The notes below the pieces were generated by a model that made no database searches, had not been told where the DNA came from, and saw only the letters and a list, made by a program, of their open reading frames with translations. From positions 1 to 48,522 of the forward strand of contig JAJZVV010000019.1 in the NCBI GenBank assembly GCA_021845595.1: 48,522 bases of DNA, given 5' to 3'. This document shows, in pieces, positions 16,415 to 24,550 of this stretch. This stretch comes from Pseudomonadota bacterium (GTDB taxonomy: Bacteria; Pseudomonadota; Alphaproteobacteria; Acetobacterales; Acetobacteraceae). The position numbers and the translations under genes are program-made. How positions within the stretch are numbered: position 1 is the first letter of the stretch; each line of letters begins with the position of its first letter.

Positions 16415-16430
16415 ACCCAGTATACTAGGT
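16415..16430 (-). promoter_or_regulatory. -10 box inside an imperfect palindrome before the XRE gene
   Basis: ACCCAGTATACTAGGT differs from its reverse complement at only two paired positions, and its centre AGTATACT is a perfect palindrome. It contains TATACT on the minus strand, a near-ideal -10 box, 40 bp before the ATG at 16379. A regulator bound here would block its own promoter, the likely role of the QseC-like protein. Confidence 0.55.
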
Positions 16431-16539
16431 ATTCGAGGTGGCGGTCGCCAGCCTGGCGAATTGAAATTCGGCCGGTCGAGCCGCGAGCACGTGCCAGCAC
16501 TGGCCGTCCCCGCGACGCGCCCCGGCCGGTCTGCGGTAT

Positions 16540-16710
16540 TCAGAACGGCACCTCGGCCTCGGTGATCGGCGGTTTGTCCCGGCCCCAGAGGATCTCTGTC
16601 TCGGTCACGCCGTCGGGCCAATGGTAGGTCTCGACTGCGATGATCTCGTAGCCCACCTCGGTCATGGCGGCGTTGAGGGCCGGGCAGTCGCTGTGGCGGA
16701 TGATGGTCAT
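16540..16710 (-). CDS. Small hypothetical protein, 56 aa
   Basis: An acidic 56-residue product (begins MTIIRHSDCPALNAAM, ends PPITEAEVPF) with a good ribosome binding site, GGGAG seven bases before the ATG at 16710. It has no membrane segment and no domain I recognise. It lies between the DUF736 gene and the XRE regulator on the same strand as the backbone. Confidence 0.6.
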   Translation of the reverse strand: MTIIRHSDCPALNAAMTEVGYEIIAVETYHWPDGVTETEILWGRDKPPITEAEVPF

Positions 16711-17049
16711 GGTCTGCTCCCTTGCTGGTCAGCCGATTGCTGACGGGAGCGGCGGACGCCGGCCTTCGGGGTGGCTCAGCCCCTGAGGTGCGCAAGCGGG
16801 CGGGGCCGGGCTGCGACGGGCGCGGACCGCTTGGGGTCTGCGGCCGGCGCGGCCTGGCCCTGCTGTAGGTTGCGTGCCGAAGCCGCGCGCAGGGCTCTTC
16901 CCCTGGGGGCGGCGCCGCAGGCGGGGTTGAACCGGCCCGACCTCTGGCCGGCGTGACAATGGAAAGCCCGCGGAGGCGCTGTCTTCCTCGTTCGGCCGTG
17001 CGGGAGGTGGCGGCGTCGTTCGCCGGCTGGGCGCGTGCGCACATGCGAA
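16711..17049. other. GC-rich gap between DUF736 and the 56-aa gene
   Basis: About 340 bp of very GC-rich sequence. Open frames exist on both strands but are proline/arginine-rich and look like composition artefacts. I see no RNA gene or protein here. Confidence 0.4.
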
Positions 17050-17075
17050 GCGCCCCGCCCGGTGGGGCGGGGCGC
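17050..17075 (-). terminator. Strong GC hairpin after DUF736
   Basis: GCGCCCCGCCC (17050-17060) pairs with GGGCGGGGCGC (17065-17075) across a 4-nt loop, 8 bp beyond the DUF736 stop. No T-tract follows, so it may block or stabilise the 3' end rather than act as a classical intrinsic terminator. Confidence 0.55.
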
Positions 17076-17083
17076 CGCGGTGG

Positions 17084-17386
17084 TCAGCGGGACCAGATCA
17101 GGTTGTAGCTGCCCTCCGCCTCGGCCTCGACCAGACTCGCGTAGATCGGCTGGGGGAAACTCGGGTCGTCGAGCTTGATCGAGAGGTATTCGCGCCCCGT
17201 CTCCTTCGCCTTGCGGGTCCAGGCGGCGCCCAGTTCGACGTTGCCGGCGGCGAAGACCCGGAAATCGGGCGTCTTGTCGGTGCTGCCCTCGGCGGGGACC
17301 AGCCGCGCCTTGGCGTTGATGCTGAGGGTGCGGACCGTCCCGGTGTAGCCGTTCGTGTCCTTGGTGAAGCTGCCGATGATCGCCAT
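17084..17386 (-). CDS. DUF736 protein
   Basis: A 100-residue DUF736 protein ([21 protein letters not shown], then [16 protein letters not shown] and [11 protein letters not shown]), nearly universal in alphaproteobacterial plasmids and ICEs; its function is not established, though it is made early and may bind single-stranded DNA or aid establishment (inference). GGAG lies eight bases before the ATG at 17386. It is preceded by a long structured leader that recurs upstream of the DUF2493 gene, and followed by a GC hairpin. Confidence 0.9.
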   Translation of the reverse strand: MAIIGSFTKDTNGYTGTVRTLSINAKARLVPAEGSTDKTPDFRVFAAGNVELGAAWTRKAKETGREYLSIKLDDPSFPQPIYASLVEAEAEGSYNLIWSR

Positions 17387-17479
17387 GGAAAGTCTCCTTC
17401 GCTTGGGTTCTCGGAGCCGCCCCGTGCGGCCTCGATGGCGGTCCTGGGGCCGGGAGGCGATCGACCCGCACCGCGTGCG

Positions 17480-17616
17480 GCCGCAGCGCAGCGGAGGACG
17501 GCGCGGCGCGACTTTCTTGCCTCGCGAGGAATGCCGCGCTCCAGCCGGGGTCCCCACGCAGCCTGCTGCGTGGGGTGGCGGCGGCAGGGGAAGAAAGTCG
17601 TAGCGGCGCCGTTGCG
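17480..17616 (-). ncRNA. Structured leader element, copy 1 (upstream of DUF736)
   Basis: The outer stem CGACTTTCTT (17509-17518) pairs with AAGAAAGTCG (17591-17600). The inner stem CCCCACGCAG (17552-17561) pairs with CTGCGTGGGG (17566-17575) over a CCTG loop. Conserved blocks shared with copy 2 at 23237-23370 include GCGCAGCGGAGGACGGCG, TGCCTCGCGA, CCGGGGTCCCCA and TGGGGTGGCG. The stems have different sequences in the two copies but still pair, which argues for an RNA or DNA structure. It lies about 95 bp before the start of DUF736. I cannot assign it to a named RNA family. Confidence 0.65.
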
Positions 17617-17939
17617 GGCAGGCGATCGGGGCGCAGCCCGCACCTCCTGGCCAAATCCGCCGATCGAGAGGCCGGACGGGCGGCCACGCACCACAGTAGG
17701 GAGGAGACGGTGGCGAACCTCGGCTGGGGTGATCAAGGTGTCACGATGGCACCGTGGCGGCAGACCCGGCGTCGGCGTGGGGCATGGCTGGCCCTGGCCG
17801 CAGGTGGCAGAGCACGGTCAAATCGGAGTCGGCAGCAGCAGCGGTCCCGGTAGTGCCGGATCGGCAAGGGGCTGGCGGACAGGGGCCGCCCGGCCCTGAC
17901 GGCGACTTCAGCAGTACCGAGCCGGCCAGGCCGTGGTCC
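17617..17939. other. Gap between the DUF736 leader and the PIN pair
   Basis: About 320 bp, GC-rich, with no frame showing protein-like sequence. It should contain the DUF736 promoter (minus strand); I cannot place it with confidence. Confidence 0.4.
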
Positions 17940-18344
17940 TTAGCCGGGGCGAAACGGGTTGGCGATCCGCAACCGCTCCTGGATGACCATGCCGTCGTGC
18001 ATGTCCTCGGACCAGAGCGTGTCGCACTCGGCGTGAAGCGCCGAGGCGGCGATCATCGCGTCGTAGATCGAAAGACCGTAGCGCTCGGCGAGCACGAGGC
18101 CGGTCTCGTGGATCTCCACCGTGATCGGCTGGACCGGAAGCAAGGCACGGATCGTGGAGAGAAGCGCGTGGGTCTCGGACCAGGTCATGCGCGTCTTGCG
18201 GCGCGCCACGTTGGCAAGCTCGTTCAGCACCTGCACGCTGATCGTGCCGCCGTCCGCGACGATCTTCTCCGCCCGCTCAGCCTTCACCGGATCACCCGAT
18301 GCCAGATAGACCAGGACGTTGGTGTCGATGAAGCTACCGGGCAT
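17940..18344 (-). CDS. PIN-domain toxin, VapC-like
   Basis: A 134-residue PIN-domain ribonuclease. Expected active-site acids are D7 in FIDTNVLVYL, E42 in VLNELANV, D95 in IYDAMIAASA and D114 in LWSEDMHDG. The ATG at 18344 lies 11 bp inside the AbrB-type antitoxin gene. The pattern SEDMHDG is common in PIN toxins that pair with AbrB/MazE-like antitoxins. Confidence 0.9.
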   Translation of the reverse strand: MPGSFIDTNVLVYLASGDPVKAERAEKIVADGGTISVQVLNELANVARRKTRMTWSETHALLSTIRALLPVQPITVEIHETGLVLAERYGLSIYDAMIAASALHAECDTLWSEDMHDGMVIQERLRIANPFRPG

Positions 18345-18564
18345 TCGCCTCGTCCCGGTCGAACTTGAAGTCGGCCGGCAGACGCCCGCGGAAGGCGCGG
18401 AGGCGTTTCAGCAGCTCGTCTCGCCCGGGTTTGCGGGCGACGGCGAAGGCGCGCGCGTCTGCGACGTGGATCTCGATGTCGTCGCCTTCCTTCAGCTCAA
18501 GCGCTTCCACGACGGCAGCAGGGAGGCGAACGGCGAGGCTGTTGCCCCATTTGGCGACTTGCAT
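18334..18564 (-). CDS. AbrB/MazE-type antitoxin
   Basis: A 76-residue protein with a swapped-hairpin AbrB domain (AKWGNSLAVRLPAAVVEAL, KEGDDIEIHV) and a C-terminal tail for toxin binding. GGAGGAG sits directly before the ATG at 18564, which I prefer to the start at 18621. It overlaps the PIN toxin by 11 bp. A perfect inverted repeat lies just upstream. Confidence 0.88.
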   Translation of the reverse strand: MQVAKWGNSLAVRLPAAVVEALELKEGDDIEIHVADARAFAVARKPGRDELLKRLRAFRGRLPADFKFDRDEANAR

Positions 18565-18576
18565 GATCTCCTCCAG

Positions 18577-18604
18577 AGATATACGACAGTCCATATGTAT
18601 ATCT
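18577..18604 (-). promoter_or_regulatory. Operator of the AbrB/PIN pair
   Basis: AGATATAC (18577-18584) and GTATATCT (18597-18604) are perfect 8-bp inverted repeats separated by 12 bp, centred 26 bp before the antitoxin start. A minus-strand TTGATA (18604-18609) could be a -35 box. Autoregulation by the AbrB-type antitoxin is inferred. Confidence 0.6.
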
Positions 18605-18858
18605 ATCAACCGCGCCTTCAAGGGAAATGTGCAGTCTCCGATCTCGCGTCTGTCCCCAGAGCCTGCGTCGGCCGTCAGGGCGAGGACGGGTACCCTCGGA
18701 GGCGAAGTAGCAATCGATTGGTCCCGCGGCGGGCAACTCGCTCCGACCCAAAACGGTTCTGCCGGTCCGGGATTATGTGCGGCCGGTCATATTGCGAGGC
18801 CCAGCGGTGCGCGCATTAAGATGCTGTACAGGTCGCTGCAAAGGTTGATGACTCTGCC

Positions 18859-20592
18859 ATGGCACGGATTCGCAGGATCGAAATTCTCAATTTCCGGGGC
18901 GTACGCTTCCTGAAATGGATGCCCGCGCCCGGGATTAACTGCCTGATTGGGCCAGGTGACAGCGGAAAATCCACCGTTCTCGATGCCATAGACCTGTGCC
19001 TTGGCGCGCGGCGCAATATCCAGTTTTCTGACGCCGACTTCTTCAATCTCGATGTGACGCAGGCCATCAGCATCTCTCTGACGATCGGCGAGTTGGGCGA
19101 CGCTCTGAAGAACTTCGACACCTATGGCCTTTTCCTTCGCGGCTTTGATCCGGTAACCGGCAATGTTGAGGATGAGCCGGAGAAGGACCTGGAAACAGTC
19201 CTGACCCTGACGCTCACGGTACAAAGCGACCTGGAGCCCGCCTGGACACTGGTCTCCGATCGGGCAAAGGCGCAGAACGCCACGCGGAACCTGACCTGGG
19301 CCGATCGTGTGCAGCTTTCGCCGACACGAATCGGCGCCCTGGCTGAATCCAACCTGGGTTGGCGTCGCGGGTCCGTCCTGAATCGTCTGACGGAGGAAAA
19401 GGCCGACGCTTCCGCCGCGCTGGTGAAGGCCGCCAGAGATGCGCGGGAGACGTTTGGCGATGATGCTGGGAAGCAGCTCGCTGAGACACTGCGCATTGTC
19501 GGGGAAGCTGCCAAGGAGCTGGGAATCGATGTCGGCGACAAGGTGCGCGCGCTTCTCGACGCGCACGCAGCGACGTTCGCGGGCGGTACCATTTCCCTCC
19601 ACAATGAGGAAGGCGTGCCGCTGCGCGGGCTGGGGATCGGGTCCGCCCGGCTTCTGATCGCCGGCCTTCAACGAAAGGCAGCCGCCCAATCCTCAGTGCT
19701 GCTTGTGGATGAACTGGAGCATGGCCTCGAGCCGCACCGGATCATCCGGTTCCTGGGTTCGCTCGGGGCGAAGGAAAAGACGCCCCCGCTTCAGATCTTC
19801 ATGACGACACATTCACCGGTCGCGCTGCGCGAACTTGCGGGAAAACAGCTGTTCGTGCTGCGTGAGACAGGCGGCCTGCACGCGGTCATGAATGTTGGAA
19901 CCGATGACGCCACGCAAAGCACAATCCGATTCTATCCCGACGCCTTCCTGGCGCCCTCGGTGCTTATCTGCGAGGGAGCAAGCGAGGTCGGTCTCATGCG
20001 CGGGCTGGATCAGTATCTGACCGCACAGGATCACGCCTCCATCTCGGCACGCGGCGTCGCCCTGGTGGATTGCACGGGTGGTGATTCTGACCGGCCCTTC
20101 AGGCGTGGTGAAGCGTTCCACAAGCTGGGTTACCGCGTAGCGGTGCTGCGCGACGACGACAAGAAGCCGACACCTGGCGTCGAACAGGCCTTTTCCGATG
20201 CCGGCGGTGCGGTCTTCGCTTGGCGGCAGGATCGGGCGCTGGAAGACGAGCTGTTTTTCAGTCTCACAGAGGCTGCTGTTATCAAGATGCTCGATTTCGC
20301 GATCGAGCTGCATGGTGAAGCGTTGATCGAGGATCACATCAAATCGGCCTCAAAGGGCACCAAAACCCTCAACGCCGTGAAGGTGGAGCCGATGATCGGC
20401 GAGCTATCGGAAGAAACGCGGGTCATCCTCGGGAAGGCGGCGCGAACCAAGAGAGCCGGCTGGTTCAAATCGGTATCCTGGATGGAACAGGTCGCCCGAG
20501 AGATTGTCGGTCCCGACCTGGCTGGCGGCGGTGTCGACGAAGGATTTGCCGGCATCCTGACCGACCTCTTTGCCTGGGCGGACAATGGCTGA
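18859..20592 (+). CDS. gajA: GajA-like OLD-family ATPase/TOPRIM nuclease (Gabija 1)
   Basis: A 577-residue OLD-family endonuclease. Walker A GPGDSGKST is at 31-39, the ABC-type signature region GLGIGSARLL at 257-266, Walker B LLVDELEHG at 281-289 and the histidine switch TTHSP at 316-320. The C-terminal TOPRIM domain has its glutamate in CEGASE (E372) and an acidic cluster RDDD (430-433). In Gabija, GajA nicks phage DNA when nucleotide levels drop and partners GajB. The gajB-like gene overlaps its end by 8 bp. No good ribosome binding site precedes the ATG at 18859. Confidence 0.87.
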   Translation: MARIRRIEILNFRGVRFLKWMPAPGINCLIGPGDSGKSTVLDAIDLCLGARRNIQFSDADFFNLDVTQAISISLTIGELGDALKNFDTYGLFLRGFDPVTGNVEDEPEKDLETVLTLTLTVQSDLEPAWTLVSDRAKAQNATRNLTWADRVQLSPTRIGALAESNLGWRRGSVLNRLTEEKADASAALVKAARDARETFGDDAGKQLAETLRIVGEAAKELGIDVGDKVRALLDAHAATFAGGTISLHNEEGVPLRGLGIGSARLLIAGLQRKAAAQSSVLLVDELEHGLEPHRIIRFLGSLGAKEKTPPLQIFMTTHSPVALRELAGKQLFVLRETGGLHAVMNVGTDDATQSTIRFYPDAFLAPSVLICEGASEVGLMRGLDQYLTAQDHASISARGVALVDCTGGDSDRPFRRGEAFHKLGYRVAVLRDDDKKPTPGVEQAFSDAGGAVFAWRQDRALEDELFFSLTEAAVIKMLDFAIELHGEALIEDHIKSASKGTKTLNAVKVEPMIGELSEETRVILGKAARTKRAGWFKSVSWMEQVAREIVGPDLAGGGVDEGFAGILTDLFAWADNG

Positions 20593-22012
20593 CGGGACGC
20601 CCGATCTGCTGGCCATCACCCGCGGCACTGTCACCGCCCCTGCCGGTTGCGGCAAGACGCATCTGATCGCAGAGACGCTGAAGCGCCACGATGCGGGCAA
20701 GCCGATCCTTATCCTGACTCACACCAATGCTGGCGTGGCGGCACTGCGCGGACGCCTCGACCAAGCCGGGGTGCCGCCGCGCGCCTACCGTCTGGCCACG
20801 ATCGACGGCTGGGCGATACGCTTGATCGGGACGTTCCCTGCGCGAAGCGAGCACAACCCGGACATCCTGAAGCTCGAACATCCGGGCAGGGACTACCCGG
20901 CGATCAGGAAGGCCGCTGCGAAGATGCTCAAAGCCGGGCATGTGCTGGACGTGATCGCGGCAAGCTACAGCCGCCTGATCGTCGATGAATATCAGGACTG
21001 CGCGATCCTTCAGCACGCGATCGTCTACCACGCCGCACCGGCCCTACCGGTCTGTGTGCTGGGCGATCCGATGCAGGCTATCTTCGGCTGGCCGGGCAAC
21101 GAGCTGGCCGACTGGGACAAGCATGTCTGCACGCATTTCCCGCTGGCGGGCGAGCTGACGACGCCGTGGCGCTGGAAAAATGCGAACACGGAAGTCTTCG
21201 GCCGCTGGCTGCTCGATGTGCGCCGGGCCTTGAAAGATGGGGCGTCGGTCGATCTGAGAAGTGCACCGCCTGAAGTGACCTGGGTGCATCTCGACGGCTC
21301 GGAAAATCGCGTCCGTCAGCTGCGCGCCGCAAGCACCAGGGCGCCAGACCGTGATGGCACGGTGTTGATCATCGGCAAGAGCACGAGCCCGCCCAGCCAG
21401 CAGGAATTCGCCAGCCAGACGCCGGGCGCGGTGACGGTCGAGGCGGTCGATCTGAAGGACCTGGTGCAATTCGCCCGTGATCTGGATTTCGGGCGTCCTG
21501 ACGCGCTGGCGAAAGTCGTCAGCTTTGCGGGGTCGGTGATGACAAATGTTGGTGCGGCTGATCTGCTTCGTCGGATGGACATCATCGAGCGCGGGAGGGG
21601 ACGTCGCGAGTTGTCAGACGTGGAACGTGCCGCAATCGCGTTCAAAGCCGCCCCATCGCCGGCTGCCACGGTCGAACTGCTGGTCGAGATCGGTAAGGAT
21701 GCAGGCGTCAGGACGCACCGGCCGGCCGTGCTGCGGGCCGGCATCAAGGCGCTGCAATCCTGTGACGGATCGGAGGGTAACAGCTTCTATGAAGCAGCGA
21801 TGCGTTCGCGGGAACAAAACCGGCTTCTCGGCCGCTCGCTCCCGAAGCGAGCCGTCGGCAGCACGTTGCTGCTGAAAGGCCTGGAAGCGGATGTATCGGT
21901 GATCCTGGACGCAGGGGACCTCGATGCTCGCAACCTCTATGTCGCGATGACGCGGGGATCGAAGCGCCTGATCGTATGCTCGAACACCGCCATTCTGAGT
22001 CGAAGCACATGA
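20585..22012 (+). CDS. gajB: GajB-like UvrD/Rep helicase (Gabija 1)
   Basis: A 475-residue SF1A helicase-like protein. Walker A TAPAGCGKTH is at 17-26; motif II LIVDEYQDC and motif III VLGDPMQAIFGW follow, and the last conserved motif NLYVAMTRGSKRL is near the C-terminus. In Gabija GajB activates with GajA on sensing DNA ends or termini. The ATG at 20585 overlaps the gajA stop by 8 bp, the usual coupling. It is about 100 residues shorter than typical full UvrD helicases, as is normal for GajB. Confidence 0.87.
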   Translation: MADGTPDLLAITRGTVTAPAGCGKTHLIAETLKRHDAGKPILILTHTNAGVAALRGRLDQAGVPPRAYRLATIDGWAIRLIGTFPARSEHNPDILKLEHPGRDYPAIRKAAAKMLKAGHVLDVIAASYSRLIVDEYQDCAILQHAIVYHAAPALPVCVLGDPMQAIFGWPGNELADWDKHVCTHFPLAGELTTPWRWKNANTEVFGRWLLDVRRALKDGASVDLRSAPPEVTWVHLDGSENRVRQLRAASTRAPDRDGTVLIIGKSTSPPSQQEFASQTPGAVTVEAVDLKDLVQFARDLDFGRPDALAKVVSFAGSVMTNVGAADLLRRMDIIERGRGRRELSDVERAAIAFKAAPSPAATVELLVEIGKDAGVRTHRPAVLRAGIKALQSCDGSEGNSFYEAAMRSREQNRLLGRSLPKRAVGSTLLLKGLEADVSVILDAGDLDARNLYVAMTRGSKRLIVCSNTAILSRST

Positions 22013-22169
22013 ATTTGTGCCTCAACTCGATCGAGCCTCGCTACGTCCGCTTGGCCCCATGAGACACGCGCTCCGAGCACTTGGCGCGTCGATGAAGAGC
22101 CCACCACCGTAGTCAGCATCGCGGGCGGCGAGCGGGGGATGGGCCTGCGGCCGAGTCTGCCTTGCCGCC

Positions 22170-22201
22170 GGAGAGGGCGGCGCTTACCCGCCGCCCTCTC
22201 C
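22170..22201. terminator. 13-bp hairpin between convergent genes
   Basis: A perfect 13-bp stem (22170-22182 with 22189-22201) has a 6-nt loop, CTTACC, that holds the stop codon of the DUF2493 gene on the minus strand. It lies between gajB (plus) and DUF2493 (minus) and could end transcription from both sides. There is no T-tract. Confidence 0.5.
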
Positions 22202-23131
22202 GAAGCGCCACACGGGAATGCCAAGGACCCGCGCCTTGTCGGCGAGGTTCTCGCAGATGCCAGACCCGGGGAAGACGATGACCCCGATCGGCATCACTTC
22301 CAGCATCCGGTCATTACGCTTGAACGGTGCGGCCTTGTTGTGCCGTGCCCATTCGGGCTTGAACGCGATCTGCGTGACCTTACGGGTCTCGGCCCAGCAG
22401 GCGGCGATGCGTTCGGCGCCGCGCGGACTGCCGCCGTGCAGCAGCACCATGTCGGCGTGTTTGCGGTGCACCCGGTCAAGCACCGCCCAGATGCGCGCGT
22501 GGTCGTTAAAATCGACCCCGCCGGCGAAGGCGATCCGTGGCCCTGCGGGCAGCAGCACCTCGGTCTCTGCGCGGCGCTTGGCGGCGATGAAGTCGCGGCT
22601 GTCGATCATCGCGGCGGTCAGGGCGCGGTGGTTGATCATCGATCCCGCGCGCGGGCGCCAGGCCGAGCCGGTGTGGCGTTCGAACAGCTCGGCGGCGTGG
22701 TCGCGGAGAAGCTCGAAGGCGTTGCGGCGCTCGATCAGCGTCAGCCCCTCGGCGATCAGGCGTTCCAGCTCGACCGAGCGGATTTCCGAGCCGTCCTGCT
22801 CCTGCTGGCTGCGGCGCTGCCGGTCCTCGTTGGCGTCGAGCTCGCGCTGCACGCGGTCCACCGTACGGTGGAACAGATTGACCTGCGACCACAGCAGATC
22901 GGCGAGGTCGGGTTCCAGGCGCGTCTCGGAAAGGGTGGAGACGAACGCGTCGAAGATGTCGGCCAGGGCGCCTTCGAGCCGAGCCGTCTCGGGCAACGGC
23001 CGCGGGTCCGGGTCGTCCTGATAGGGGCGGTGGCCATAGAGCTGCAACTCGTCGAGGAGGCGGGCAGTCGGGGATGCGGCGTGGGGTGGCTCGGCGTCGT
23101 CGTGGTGCTGGGGGAGGCGGTCGGTCGTCAT
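22184..23131 (-). CDS. DUF2493 protein (SLOG-type nucleotide-binding fold)
   Basis: A 315-residue protein. The C-terminal third (about 215-315) is the DUF2493/YspA-like domain: RIAFAGGVDFNDHARIW, MVLLHGGSPRGAERIAACW, and PIGVIVFPGSG. SLOG domains bind nucleotides or related ligands. The N-terminal part is mostly helical and rich in charged residues. The gene recurs next to the Toprim and strawberry-notch genes in alphaproteobacterial elements, but its role is unknown. The ATG at 23131 is chosen because upstream sequence belongs to the structured leader. Confidence 0.86.
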   Translation of the reverse strand: MTTDRLPQHHDDAEPPHAASPTARLLDELQLYGHRPYQDDPDPRPLPETARLEGALADIFDAFVSTLSETRLEPDLADLLWSQVNLFHRTVDRVQRELDANEDRQRRSQQEQDGSEIRSVELERLIAEGLTLIERRNAFELLRDHAAELFERHTGSAWRPRAGSMINHRALTAAMIDSRDFIAAKRRAETEVLLPAGPRIAFAGGVDFNDHARIWAVLDRVHRKHADMVLLHGGSPRGAERIAACWAETRKVTQIAFKPEWARHNKAAPFKRNDRMLEVMPIGVIVFPGSGICENLADKARVLGIPVWRFGEGGG

Positions 23132-23236
23132 GATCGGTGTCCTCGTTCGGCTGGCCGCGCCCATCGCGGCCTTCACGGCGATCCCTTGGCCGGGGCCGGG
23201 CCGGGGCTGCACCGCCAAGCTCCGCGCGGGCGGCCG

Positions 23237-23370
23237 GAGCGCAGCGGAGGACGGCGGGCGGCGGCTATTTTGCCTCGCGATGCAAAGCGCTCCCTTTGGC
23301 CGGGGTCCCCATCGCGCCCGCGCGATGGGGTGGCGAGCGCGGCGGAAAATAGCCGCCGCCCGCCGTTGCG
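23237..23370 (-). ncRNA. Structured leader element, copy 2 (upstream of DUF2493)
   Basis: The outer stem is a perfect 20-bp pairing of 23252-23271 with 23346-23365. The inner stem CCCCATCGCG (23307-23316) pairs with CGCGATGGGG (23321-23330) over a CCCG loop. The flanking blocks match copy 1 at 17480-17616, while the stem sequences differ and keep pairing. It lies about 105 bp before the DUF2493 start, close to the spacing seen for copy 1. Confidence 0.68.
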
Positions 23371-23491
23371 TCCCCGGCCCGGCTCTGGCCCGATCGCCGC
23401 TCTCAGAAGGCCGTGGGCACGGCCCGCTCCCGGACACGAGGCACACCGGCGACCGGCGGCGCGCCCCGGGCACGGCGCGTTGCCGGGCTTC

Positions 23492-24535
23492 TCATGCTGA
23501 AGCCGCCGGCTTGGTGCTGCGCGACGCAAAGAGCTCGGCGTCCTCCGGAGTGAGCTGGACCCCCAGCCGTGTCAGCAGAGTGTCGGCGCCGAAGCGGCGC
23601 AGATCGGCGTTGAAGTCGTTCGTCACCGGCCAGAGGATGCGCGCCTCGATCCCGGCTGCTCTGGCCCGGTCGCGCAGGCACATCGCCGCATGACGCCCGG
23701 CCGCGTCGTTGTCGCGCGCGACGTAGAGGCGGCACAGCGCCGGCGGCAGGATCAGGGCGGCGAGGTGGTTGGCCGAGAGCGCCGCCGCCATCGGCATGTC
23801 GGGCAAGACGCATCGCAGCGACAGCATCGTCTCGATGCCTTCACCCGCGATCATGACGTCGGACGCCATGCCGAAGCGAACGGCGTTGCCGAGGAGATGG
23901 CCGAGCGCACGCCGTGGTGCGGCGATCGGCGCCTTGCCGGCGCCATCCCGGTCGAGCCAGGTGCGATGCACGCCGGTGATCGTGCCGGCGGCGTCGGTGA
24001 CCGCGGCGATCAGCGCCGGCCAGGACTCACGGGGGGCAGCGTCATGCGCCCGGTAGAAGCAGCAGGGGTGGAAGCGGAGCACTGGCACGCCCTCCAGCCG
24101 CGCGGTGATGCCGCGGTTGCGGAGATAGGTCTCGGCCAGGGTCCCGACGATCGGGCGGGAAAGAGCGAACAGCCGCCGGGCCGAGTCTGACGAGTCCGGT
24201 CGTGCCGGTGTGCGCGGCAGCTCCCGCTTCGGCAGTCCTAGGAAGGCCCGTGCCTCGCCCAGCGTATCACCCAGCCGATCGAGACCACGGTTGAGGCGGA
24301 TCAGGTCGAGCAGATCGCCATGCTGGCCGGTCGCGGCGTCGGTCCATTTGCCGGCGGCACCTCGGCCGGCGTCCGGCCCGGTCAGCCGCACGAACAGGCT
24401 GCGGCCCGGGGTGTTCTGGACATCGCCGACCAACCAATAGCGCCCCTGGCGGCGGCCGTTCGAGAGGTAGTAGCGGCACACCGCCTCGGCCTCGCGCGCG
24501 AGGCGGTGCGCCAGTTCGGCGGCGGACCCGGACAT
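23492..24535 (-). CDS. DUF7146/Toprim primase-like protein
   Basis: A 347-residue protein. Residues 1-130 fit the DUF7146 region; the Toprim domain follows, with its catalytic glutamate in GEGIETML (E232) and the DxD acids in ARDNDAAGRHA (D275, D277). Toprim proteins of mobile elements act in priming or strand handling after transfer, and this is the likely role here. The end of the N-terminal part holds FHPCCFYR, which could bind metal. The ATG at 24535 lies 16 bp after the strawberry-notch stop. Confidence 0.88.
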   Translation of the reverse strand: MSGSAAELAHRLAREAEAVCRYYLSNGRRQGRYWLVGDVQNTPGRSLFVRLTGPDAGRGAAGKWTDAATGQHGDLLDLIRLNRGLDRLGDTLGEARAFLGLPKRELPRTPARPDSSDSARRLFALSRPIVGTLAETYLRNRGITARLEGVPVLRFHPCCFYRAHDAAPRESWPALIAAVTDAAGTITGVHRTWLDRDGAGKAPIAAPRRALGHLLGNAVRFGMASDVMIAGEGIETMLSLRCVLPDMPMAAALSANHLAALILPPALCRLYVARDNDAAGRHAAMCLRDRARAAGIEARILWPVTNDFNADLRRFGADTLLTRLGVQLTPEDAELFASRSTKPAASA

Positions 24536-24550
24536 GGGTTGTCTCCACGT

